Shown: positions 1-5,049 of the stretch, one piece after another
How positions within the stretch are numbered: the stretch's first letter is position 1
Layout: each line of letters opens with the position of its first letter
Program-made: the position numbers and the translations under genes
The notes under the pieces: model-generated
Database searches by the model: none
Told to the model about the DNA's origin: nothing
What the model saw: only the letters and a program-made list of their open reading frames with translations
Source of the DNA: Gemmatimonas sp. UBA2094
GTDB taxonomy: Bacteria; Gemmatimonadota; Gemmatimonadetes; Gemmatimonadales; Gemmatimonadaceae
Length of the DNA: 5,368 bases
Direction of reading: 5' to 3'
Assembly: GCA_002331565.1 (NCBI GenBank)
Contig: DCZC01000235.1
Span: forward strand, 11,638-17,005

Positions 1-1133
1 GCGTCGAGGGTGATGATCGTGTTCCCGCCGAGCTGCTGCATGCTCGAGGCCTGGCACATCGGGCCCGTGCCGCCGCCCCACTCCTCGGTTTGGATCAATT
101 TCTTGGCGTCGTTGCTGAAGGCCGCCGTGTGACGCCCCTGGAAGTTGTTCGTGTCCATGATCGCGTTGATCCGGAACGGCTTCTCGGGGTTCTTGATGTC
201 CACGAGAATCGAGTGCGTCGAGCAGGACGCGAGCAGCATGTTCATCTCGGGGTATGCCGTCACGTCATGGCAGTTGCGCGGACCGGCTGGCATGTCGGCC
301 GCGGGCTGCTGACGCCCGGGGCGCGTCCCCGTGCGCGTCGGCACGCAAAACCGCTGGCACTCGCCAGCGCCTTCGAGGTCGGCAAAGATGCGAGCGCCCG
401 GAATGACTTCCGACTTCTCCGGGGCATTGAGGTACACCTTCACGATGTCGAGCTGGTACAGCGAGTTCGTCGGATCCTTCGGATCGTTGCCGTTCTTGCA
501 CCCGGCGAGCTCGGTGTCCGGACGCGCGCCCTGCTGTCCCGACACATACAGATAAATGATGTTCTTGTTCGTCGGGCTCGGCACCAGCGTGTGCGTGTGC
601 GAGCCTTTGCACGTCTCGACGTTCTTGATCAGCTTGGGCGCCTTCGGGTTGGACACGTCGAAGATGCGAATGCCGGCCATGTGATCCTTCGGATCCTGCA
701 CGCCGCCCGCCCCGCAGTCCTTGCGATTGCCGGCGCCTTCGGCCGAGAGGAAGAGGAGCGTGCCGTAGATGGTCGGGTCGCCCTGCGAGGTGATGCACTT
801 CGTCACCGACGCGATGACCGGCTTGGCGGGATCGGTGATGTCCCAGATGGTGAAGCCGGCGAAGTTGGCCTGGTAGATGTAGTGCGTCGAGAAGGCCACA
901 TCGGAATTGATGAACGTCAGCCCGCGCACGGTGTCGAGCTGGGCCGGCTTGGGCGAGAACGACACCTGCTTCATGCCGTTGATCGCGATGCCCGCGTCGA
1001 AGCGCCCGGGCTTGAGCGTGCTGCGGGGATCCTTGTTGGACGGATAGGTTTGCGCCGAGAGCGTACCGGGTGCACTGAGCGCCGGCACGGCCACCGCCGC
1101 GGCTAGCAGGAGCAGACTGCGGACTACACGCAT
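1..1133 (-). CDS. Secreted LVIVD-repeat (beta-propeller-like) protein, 3' end cut by window edge
   Basis: The reading frame opens at ATG 1133 and stays open to base 1, giving 378 visible residues; the C-terminus lies outside. Residues 1 to about 28 form a Sec signal peptide (MRVVRS, then a Leu/Ala/Val core, then an Ala-rich end near SAQ), so the product should be periplasmic or extracellular. Three degenerate copies of the LVIVD-type blade motif are visible: IWDITDPAKP (96-105), IFDVSNPKAPK (157-167) and LVDIKNPEKP (310-319). The conserved segments NCHDVTAYPEMN (287-298) and TEEWGGGTGPMC (349-360) match what I recall of this family. Nine Cys (113, 140, 175, 212, 259, 263, 288, 304, 360) suggest disulfides in the mature protein. 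The molecular function of the family is unknown; it is presumably a scaffold or binding propeller. The start is supported by a strong Shine-Dalgarno 8 nt upstream. It follows the DUF305 gene on the same strand by 84 bp, so co-transcription is likely. The family call is fairly secure, the role is not. Confidence 0.85.
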   Translation of the reverse strand, partial: MRVVRSLLLLAAAVAVPALSAPGTLSAQTYPSNKDPRSTLKPGRFDAGIAINGMKQVSFSPKPAQLDTVRGLTFINSDVAFSTHYIYQANFAGFTIWDITDPAKPVIASVTKCITSQGDPTIYGTLLFLSAEGAGNRKDCGAGGVQDPKDHMAGIRIFDVSNPKAPKLIKNVETCKGSHTHTLVPSPTNKNIIYLYVSGQQGARPDTELAGCKNGNDPKDPTNSLYQLDIVKVYLNAPEKSEVIPGARIFADLEGAGECQRFCVPTRTGTRPGRQQPAADMPAGPRNCHDVTAYPEMNMLLASCSTHSILVDIKNPEKPFRINAIMDTNNFQGRHTAAFSNDAKKLIQTEEWGGGTGPMCQASSMQQLGGNTIITLD

Positions 1134-1141
1134 CGATTCAC

Positions 1142-1146
1142 CCTCC
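1142..1146 (-). promoter_or_regulatory. Shine-Dalgarno of the LVIVD-repeat gene
   Basis: Minus-strand GGAGG lies 8 nt before ATG 1133 and fixes that start. It sits inside a short inverted repeat, TCACC (1138-1142) with GGTGA (1150-1154). In the mRNA this could hold the site partly in a small stem-loop. The pairing is weak (5 bp plus a possible wobble). Confidence 0.75.
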
Positions 1147-1176
1147 AGAGGTGAGGTGCAGCGGGGGAGACATCGT

Positions 1177-1198
1177 GGCGCGCCGGGCCCGGCGCGCC
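1177..1198. repeat. Perfect 22-bp GC palindrome between DUF305 and LVIVD genes
   Basis: The arms 1177-1187 and 1188-1198 are exact reverse complements. Each carries GGCGCGCC (1177-1184 and 1191-1198), with GGGCCC at the centre. In RNA it would fold into a 9-bp all-GC stem with a 4-nt loop. No T run follows on either strand, so it is not a classical intrinsic terminator. It lies 19 bp beyond the DUF305 stop and 43 bp before the LVIVD start. Possible roles are an mRNA-stabilising or processing hairpin that sets the ratio of the two products, or a dispersed REP-like element. Neither can be decided from one copy. Confidence 0.7.
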
Positions 1199-1217
1199 GC
1201 GACCGGGATCGCAAGGC

Positions 1218-1832
1218 TTACCGCTTGGGCAACTGGGCGAGCAGGCGCTTCATGATGCCGATCTCGGCCGTCTGCGCCGCGACGACATCGTTGGCGAACA
1301 CGTTGGCGTCCACTTCCTGACCGGCGCCGGGCGACTTGAAGAGCTCGTCCACCATCTTGATGGCGCCGGCGTGGTGCTTGATCATGCCGACGAGAAAGAG
1401 GCGGTCGAATTCCACACCGCGCGACTTGTTCATGGCGGCCAGCTCGTCGTCGGTGAGCATGCCGTCCATGCGCACGTCGTGCCACGACGCGGTGTCGGGG
1501 GCGAACTGGGCGTGGCGGCGCAGCCAGTCCTGCATGATCTGGATTTCGGGGATCTGCGACTGGTCGATCTTGCGCGACAGCTTGAGCACCGAGGGATTGG
1601 CTCCGTTGGTCTCCGCCATGCGCGCCATGACGATCGCCTGCGCATGATGCGCGATCATCATCTGCATGAATTCCACGTCGGCCTTGGTGTACAGCGCACC
1701 CTTGGGGATCACGATCTCCCGCCCCATGTTGTGCATGCTGTGATCCATGCTGTGCTGCGCCCGGGCGGATGCCGGCGCCACGCACAGCAGGGTGATGGCC
1801 GAAAGAGCGGCGAGCGTACGACGGGCCGTCAT
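1218..1832 (-). CDS. DUF305 protein, exported, putative metal (copper)-binding
   Basis: The product is 204 aa with a Sec signal peptide (MTARRT, hydrophobic core 7-20, cleavage probably after ASARA, residue 25). Cys17 is preceded by Leu, so it does not form a lipobox. The mature N-terminus begins with the Met/His-rich HSMDHSMHNM (27-36). Two tandem DUF305 units follow. The first has FMQMMIAHHAQAIVM (55-69) and EIQIM (96-100); the second has FLVGMIKHHAGAIKM (146-160) and EIGIM (190-194). Paired His62/His63 and His153/His154 with conserved Glu and Met fit the ferritin-like helical fold expected of the family. Cyanobacterial CopM, a DUF305 protein, binds copper; extending that role here is inference. 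The start at 1832 is chosen over the upstream in-frame ATG (1892) because it has a good Shine-Dalgarno and begins the signal peptide. A terminator-like hairpin stands just upstream and the LVIVD gene follows. The domain call is strong, the ligand is unproven. Confidence 0.92.
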   Translation of the reverse strand: MTARRTLAALSAITLLCVAPASARAQHSMDHSMHNMGREIVIPKGALYTKADVEFMQMMIAHHAQAIVMARMAETNGANPSVLKLSRKIDQSQIPEIQIMQDWLRRHAQFAPDTASWHDVRMDGMLTDDELAAMNKSRGVEFDRLFLVGMIKHHAGAIKMVDELFKSPGAGQEVDANVFANDVVAAQTAEIGIMKRLLAQLPKR

Positions 1833-1839
1833 GGGAGTA

Positions 1840-1843
1840 CTCC
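1840..1843 (-). promoter_or_regulatory. Shine-Dalgarno deciding the DUF305 start
   Basis: Minus-strand GGAG is 7 nt upstream of ATG 1832. It is part of the 10-bp palindrome GGAGTACTCC (1834-1843). It begins only 4 nt after the T run of the upstream hairpin, so any structure formed there would lie directly against the ribosome site. Confidence 0.7.
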
Positions 1844-1847
1844 GCGG

Positions 1848-1871
1848 AAAAACCGGCCGTACGCCGGCCGG
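1848..1871 (-). terminator. Intrinsic terminator-like hairpin plus T5, minus strand
   Basis: Read on the minus strand, CCGGCCG (1871-1865), a 5-nt loop GCGTA and CGGCCGG (1859-1853) form a 7-bp all-GC stem. TTTTT (1852-1848) follows immediately. This is the arrangement of a Rho-independent terminator, though the U run is short. It starts 50 nt after the Rieske stop codon, which suits a terminator for that gene. It also ends 4 nt before the DUF305 Shine-Dalgarno, leaving no room for a normal promoter between hairpin and ribosome site. DUF305 transcription must therefore either read through it or start upstream of it. Confidence 0.6.
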
Positions 1872-1894
1872 CGGGATGGAGAGGGGATGCACGG

Positions 1895-1900
1895 AGAATA
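1895..1900 (-). promoter_or_regulatory. Weak -10-like hexamer upstream of DUF305
   Basis: Minus-strand TATTCT (4 of 6 matches to TATAAT) is the most AT-rich stretch between the Rieske stop and the DUF305 start. No convincing -35 was found at 16-18 bp. If used, the transcript would begin near 1888 and carry a leader of about 56 nt containing the terminator-like hairpin. This is a guess from one short motif. Confidence 0.2.
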
Positions 1901-1920
1901 CGGCCCGGGAGACCTCAGCG

Positions 1921-3006
1921 TTAGGTCATCGCCTCGTGCAACAGCGAGTGGAAGTGGTGGACCCCGGTCTCGTGCTCGGCCGAATACCGCCCCCGGTCGT
2001 ACACCCGCGAGCGCAGGTTGCGCTGCACCACCTCGCAGATGCCGATGTCCTCGTCCTGCACCTCGGCGCTGAACGCCATCAGCTTCACCCAGGTGGGGTC
2101 GGTGGCGGCGTCCGCGGGCGGGTTGTCCGCGTACCAGTCGAACACCACCCGGCAGCGGTCGGGGCCCAACGGAATGACCACGTTGGTCTGCATCTGCCCC
2201 AGGTACACGTTGAGCATGGTGTTGGGGAAGAGCCACGCGTACACCGCCTCGGGGACGTCGGTGGCCGCGGGATCGTACCGGCGCTCGGCGTGCCCACCGT
2301 GCACCGGGCGCAGTGGGGCGTGCTGGATGGAAAACCACCGGTGCGGTTCCACGCGGTAGCGCTCCATGTCCAGCTCCTTGTTGAGCCCGGGGTGCACGAC
2401 AGGGACGTGGTACCCTTCGAGGTAGTTGTCCACGTACACCTTCCAGTTGCAGGCGATCTCCCACGAGCGCGTCGTGACGTACTGCATGCGCTCGCAGTGG
2501 AAGGGGGCGACCCGCGCGGGAAGGTCCTCGAGCACCTCGGTGAGGGGCGGTGCCTTGCCGTCGAGATTCACGAACACGAGCGGCCCCCAGGTGGTCACCG
2601 CCACGGGCACCAGGCGCATCTCGTCGGGGCGGAACTGCGTGGTGCCTTCCATGCCCGGGGTGCGCTGTAGTGACCCGTCGAGCGCATACGTCCAGCCGTG
2701 ATAGCGACACTGCAGCGTGTTGCGTTTGCCGCACCCGCTGGCCACCGGCCCCGCGCGGTGCAGGCACACGTTGTAGAACGCGCGCAGCTGTTCGCCATCG
2801 CGCAGCACGACGATGCTGTTGGGCCCCACGTCGGCCGTGAAGAATTGCCCGTGCGTCGCCACCTGATCCGTGCGCCCCACCAGCTGCCACGTGTGCGCGA
2901 AGACGCGCTCCATCTCGAGCTCGAGATACACAGGATCGTGGTACAGGCGCGCGGGAATGGTGGACGCGCGCGCGATGTCGGGATCGAAGGGGAAGACGAT
3001 GGGCAT
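1921..3006 (-). CDS. Rieske non-heme iron oxygenase alpha subunit (choline/carnitine-oxygenase-like)
   Basis: A 361-aa cytoplasmic oxygenase alpha subunit, complete in length. The N-terminal Rieske domain has C81-x-H83 and C100-x2-H103, the ligands for a [2Fe-2S] centre. The catalytic domain has NWKVYVDNYLEGYHVPVVH (187-205): His200 and His205 bind the mononuclear iron, with Asp320 in DEDIGIC as the likely third ligand. Glu197, three residues before His200, occupies the place where naphthalene dioxygenase has the bridging Asp. Glu there is known from carnitine monooxygenase CntA. The C-terminal GVHHFHSLLHEA (348-359) is typical of this branch as I recall it. Such enzymes use O2 and electrons to hydroxylate or demethylate small substrates; the substrate cannot be named here. 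The start at 3006 (MPIVFPF) is preferred over in-frame ATG 3153, whose 49-residue extension is Arg-rich, unlike the family, and would overlap the divergent gene. No beta subunit, dedicated reductase or ferredoxin is in the window; an FprA-type reductase is divergent. Confidence 0.93.
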   Translation of the reverse strand: MPIVFPFDPDIARASTIPARLYHDPVYLELEMERVFAHTWQLVGRTDQVATHGQFFTADVGPNSIVVLRDGEQLRAFYNVCLHRAGPVASGCGKRNTLQCRYHGWTYALDGSLQRTPGMEGTTQFRPDEMRLVPVAVTTWGPLVFVNLDGKAPPLTEVLEDLPARVAPFHCERMQYVTTRSWEIACNWKVYVDNYLEGYHVPVVHPGLNKELDMERYRVEPHRWFSIQHAPLRPVHGGHAERRYDPAATDVPEAVYAWLFPNTMLNVYLGQMQTNVVIPLGPDRCRVVFDWYADNPPADAATDPTWVKLMAFSAEVQDEDIGICEVVQRNLRSRVYDRGRYSAEHETGVHHFHSLLHEAMT

Positions 3007-3021
3007 GCCGGAACCTTGCGG

Positions 3022-3040
3022 TTGCCGCGGGCGCCGGCAA
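3022..3040. repeat. Inverted repeat TTGCCG-7-CGGCAA upstream of Rieske gene
   Basis: TTGCCG (3022-3027) and CGGCAA (3035-3040) flank 7 bp. The repeat sits 16-34 bp upstream of the Rieske start, between the Shine-Dalgarno and the rest of the divergent region. It could be an operator for a dimeric regulator or an mRNA stem-loop. It overlaps by two bases a second small hairpin, AACC-GCAA-GGTT on the minus strand (3023-3012), which contains the ribosome site. Confidence 0.35.
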
Positions 3041-3128
3041 GCCGGAACGTGGACGTCTCCCGCATCGCCATCGCGACGAACCACCCGGTGACGCCGGCCC
3101 AGCCGCACGGGAAGGCCGACGCGGCAGT

Positions 3129-3134
3129 TATTTT
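3129..3134 (+). promoter_or_regulatory. Candidate -10 element for leaderless transcription of the ferredoxin reductase gene
   Basis: TATTTT (4 of 6 to TATAAT) occupies exactly -12 to -7 if the A of ATG 3141 is the transcription start. No Shine-Dalgarno is visible in the 20 nt before this ATG; the nearest purine run, GAAGG (3111-3115), is 25 nt away. Both points fit a leaderless mRNA. No recognisable -35 (CACGGG at 3106-3111), so this remains tentative. Confidence 0.3.
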
Positions 3135-3140
3135 CTTCGC

Positions 3141-4526
3141 ATGAGCACTTCACCGTCCCTGCGGGTCGCGATCGTCGGATCGGGCCCGGCCGGCTTCTAT
3201 GCCGCCGAGGCGCTGCAGAAAGCCACGCCCGGCCTTGCCATCGATCTCATCGATCGCCTGCCCACACCGTTCGGTCTCGTGCGCGGCGGCGTGGCTCCCG
3301 ACCATCCCAAGATCAAGTCGGTCACACGCATCTTCGACCGCATCGCCACCCAGCCGGGGTTCCGCTACCTCGGCCATGTGCGCGTGGGGACCGACGTCAC
3401 GATCGACGAGCTGCGCGCCCGCTATCACGTGCTCATACTCTGCTACGGCGCCGAAACCGATCGCAATCTCGGTATCCCGGGGGAACAGCTGGCCGGAAGC
3501 CACGCGGCCACCGAGTTCGTCGCGTGGTACAACGGGCACCCCGACTACGCCGACCGCACGTTCGATCTCGCGCAGCGCGAAGCCGCGGTGGTGGGCATTG
3601 GCAATGTGGCCATGGATGTGGCCCGCATTCTGGCCAAGCCCACGACGGTGCTGGCCGGTACCGACCTGGCCGATCACGCGTTGCAGGCGCTCGCCGCCTC
3701 GCAGGTGCAGACGATTCATCTCGTCGCACGGCGCGGGCCCGTGCAGGCGGCGTGCACCACGCCGGAACTGCGGGAGCTCGGCGAGCTCGAGGGCGTGGAT
3801 GTGGTGGTGGATCCGCGTGATCTCGAGCTCGACCCGGCAAGCGAAGCCGAGCTGGCGGCCATGGACGACCGCAACCCGGCCAAGAATCTCGAGGTGTTGC
3901 GCGAGTGGGCGGCCCGCCCGCGCACGGACGCGAAGCGGCAGGTCGTGCTGCACTTCAACGCGTCGCCGGTGTCGCTTGCCGGCCGCGAGCATGTGGAAGG
4001 GATGACGATCGTGCGCAACCGCCTCGAGGCGGACGGCCAGGGAGGCGTGAAGGCGGTGCCGACCGACGAGACCAAGACGCTGCCCGTGGGCCTCGTGTTC
4101 CGCTCGGTGGGCTACAAGGGCAAGGCGCTCGCCGGTGTACCCTTCGACGATCGTCGAGGTGTGGTGCCCAACATCGGCGGCCGCGTGGTGGCGCAGGCGG
4201 ACAGCACGGCGGTGGTGCCGGGGCTGTACGTGGCCGGGTGGATCAAGCGCGGGCCGCAGGGGATCATCGGCACCAACAAACTGTGCGCCACCGATACGGT
4301 GACGCAGGTGTTGGCCGACATCGCCGCCGGGGCGCTCCCCGCGGTGGCCGATAACGTGACGCCGATCGACGCGTTGCTCGCGGCGCGGCATGTGCGCGTG
4401 ACCAGCTGGGCCGATTGGCAGACGCTCGACCAGGCGGAGCAGGCGCGCGGGGCGGCATCGGGCCGTCCGCGCCTCAAAATCACCACCATCGACGAGATGC
4501 TGTCGATCATCGCCGCCGGAACATGA
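3141..4526 (+). CDS. fprA: Ferredoxin--NADP+ reductase, FprA/adrenodoxin reductase type
   Basis: A 461-aa FAD flavoprotein that moves electrons between NADPH and a ferredoxin in the cytoplasm. The N-terminal FAD-binding fold starts with VAIVGSGPAGFYAAEAL (9-25, GxGxxG). PTPFGLVRGGVAPDHPKIK (41-59) is the hallmark of the adrenodoxin-reductase family. The NADP-binding domain has VVGIGNVAMDVARIL (150-164), and Arg197-Arg198 in VARRGPVQAACTTPELREL would bind the 2'-phosphate of NADPH. The C-terminal GWIKRGPQGIIGTNK (366-380) closes the FAD site and is nearly identical to mycobacterial FprA as I recall it. Length equals the family norm. The start follows from family alignment even though no Shine-Dalgarno is seen. 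Its stop overlaps the acetyltransferase start. The Rieske gene lies divergently 134 bp away, making it a candidate electron source for that oxygenase through an unlinked ferredoxin. General roles such as Fe-S assembly or steroid/P450 support are equally possible. Confidence 0.95.
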   Translation: MSTSPSLRVAIVGSGPAGFYAAEALQKATPGLAIDLIDRLPTPFGLVRGGVAPDHPKIKSVTRIFDRIATQPGFRYLGHVRVGTDVTIDELRARYHVLILCYGAETDRNLGIPGEQLAGSHAATEFVAWYNGHPDYADRTFDLAQREAAVVGIGNVAMDVARILAKPTTVLAGTDLADHALQALAASQVQTIHLVARRGPVQAACTTPELRELGELEGVDVVVDPRDLELDPASEAELAAMDDRNPAKNLEVLREWAARPRTDAKRQVVLHFNASPVSLAGREHVEGMTIVRNRLEADGQGGVKAVPTDETKTLPVGLVFRSVGYKGKALAGVPFDDRRGVVPNIGGRVVAQADSTAVVPGLYVAGWIKRGPQGIIGTNKLCATDTVTQVLADIAAGALPAVADNVTPIDALLAARHVRVTSWADWQTLDQAEQARGAASGRPRLKITTIDEMLSIIAAGT

Positions 4527-5041
4527 CCCGCTGCGACTGGCAGCCGACGATCCGCGGTGCCCTCGTACTGCTCGAACCGCTGCAAGCCGGAGATTTCGAG
4601 GCGCTGTACGCCGTCGCCAGCGACCCGCTCATCTGGGAGCAGCACCCCGAGCATACGCGATGGCAGCGCGAGGTGTTCACCGGGTTCTTCCAGGGGGCGA
4701 TGCAGAGCGGCAGCGCGTTGCTCATTCGCGATGCCGTGACCGGCGACGTGATCGGCAGTTCGCGCTTCTACGAATGGGATGCAAACGCCGGCGAGGTGGC
4801 CATCGGGTACACGTTTCTCGCCCGCTCACACTGGGGCGGCGGGGTGAACGGGGAACTCAAGCGGCTCATGCTCGACCACGCGATGCGGTATGCGCAACGG
4901 GTGTGGTTCCACGTGGGCACCGCGAATCATCGGTCGCGCCGCGCGCTCGCGAAGATCGGCGCCGTCTTCAGCCACAGCTGTTCGGCCGATGCGACGCGCG
5001 GTGGACGCGATGTGGCGTACTACGTGGTGCACCGCGCGTAG
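4523..5041 (+). CDS. GNAT-family N-acetyltransferase (RimJ/RimL-like, Acetyltransf_3)
   Basis: A 172-aa cytoplasmic acetyl-CoA-dependent acyltransferase. The N-terminus LVLLEPLQAGDFEALYAVA (14-32) is the usual first strand and helix. VIGSSRFYEW (76-85) and EVAIGYTFLARSHWGGGVNG (91-110) form the central beta strands and the pyrophosphate-binding loop. The loop motif is HWGGGVNGELK (103-113), with Glu111 and Lys113 as in relatives carrying N-x-E-x-K. VWFHVGTANHRSRRALAKIGA (127-147) is the C-terminal acetyl-CoA-contacting segment with the family Asn-x-x-Ser. The tail after 148 (HSCSADATRGGRD) differs from what I recall of relatives. The acceptor is unknown: a protein N-terminus, a small amine or an antibiotic are all possible. 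ATG 4523 overlaps the reductase stop as ATGA. The only purines before it (GGAA, 4518-4521) are one base away, too close for a ribosome site, so translation probably depends on termination-reinitiation after the reductase. Confidence 0.9.
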   Translation: MTRCDWQPTIRGALVLLEPLQAGDFEALYAVASDPLIWEQHPEHTRWQREVFTGFFQGAMQSGSALLIRDAVTGDVIGSSRFYEWDANAGEVAIGYTFLARSHWGGGVNGELKRLMLDHAMRYAQRVWFHVGTANHRSRRALAKIGAVFSHSCSADATRGGRDVAYYVVHRA

Positions 5042-5049
5042 CGCGTGGT
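5031..5049 (+). repeat. Small hairpin with the acetyltransferase stop codon in its loop
   Basis: ACCGCGCG (5031-5038) can pair with CGCGTGGT (5042-5049): 7 Watson-Crick pairs and one G-U. The loop is TAG, the acetyltransferase stop codon (5039-5041). The last base is also the first base of the stop of the convergent DUF2239 gene. No T run follows on either strand, so efficient intrinsic termination is doubtful. It is the only structure seen between the converging genes and may act as a weak bidirectional barrier or a 3'-end stabiliser. Confidence 0.4.

Larger units (their letters stand above)
3007..3140. promoter_or_regulatory. Divergent intergenic region between Rieske gene and ferredoxin reductase gene
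   Basis: These 134 bp must hold the promoters for both divergent genes. The Rieske side has a weak Shine-Dalgarno, minus-strand AAGG (3017-3014), 7 nt before ATG 3006. GCCGGAAC occurs twice as a direct repeat (3007-3014 and 3041-3048), which could be a regulator half-site but is short and GC-rich. The only AT-rich patch is 3127-3138, beside the reductase start. No clear -35/-10 pair was found in the Rieske direction. Confidence 0.5.

Noticed and set aside
90..1106. 338-codon open frame on the plus strand
   Set aside because: It is the antisense shadow of the LVIVD gene. The translation is Arg/His/Val-rich without any domain, whereas the minus strand gives a signal peptide, repeat motifs and a good ribosome site.
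1782..1784. Cys17 of the DUF305 precursor as a lipoprotein anchor
   Set aside because: The preceding residues are T-L-L, lacking the small residue needed before the lipobox Cys. A standard cleavage site follows at ASARA.
1747..2670. 307-codon plus-strand frame
   Set aside because: Antisense to the DUF305 start and the Rieske gene; it has no ribosome site and no family resemblance. It is open because GC-rich codons rarely create antisense stops.
1829..3040. 403-codon minus-strand frame overlapping the Rieske gene
   Set aside because: Same strand but another frame; the Arg/Ala/Pro-rich translation has no recognisable motif, while the 1921-3006 frame carries all Rieske and iron ligands.
3007..3048. 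Direct repeat GCCGGAAC as a regulator site
   Set aside because: Only 8 bp, twice, in GC-rich sequence. One copy abuts the start codon, so chance is a sufficient explanation without comparative data.
3007..3153. N-terminal extension of the Rieske protein to ATG 3153
   Set aside because: It would overlap the divergent reductase start by 13 bp, and the 49 added residues are Arg-rich and unlike the family. ATG 3006 matches the usual N-terminus.
3150..4391. 413-codon minus-strand frame covering most of the ferredoxin reductase
   Set aside because: Mirror frame of a strongly conserved reductase; composition is His/Arg-rich and no domain is seen.
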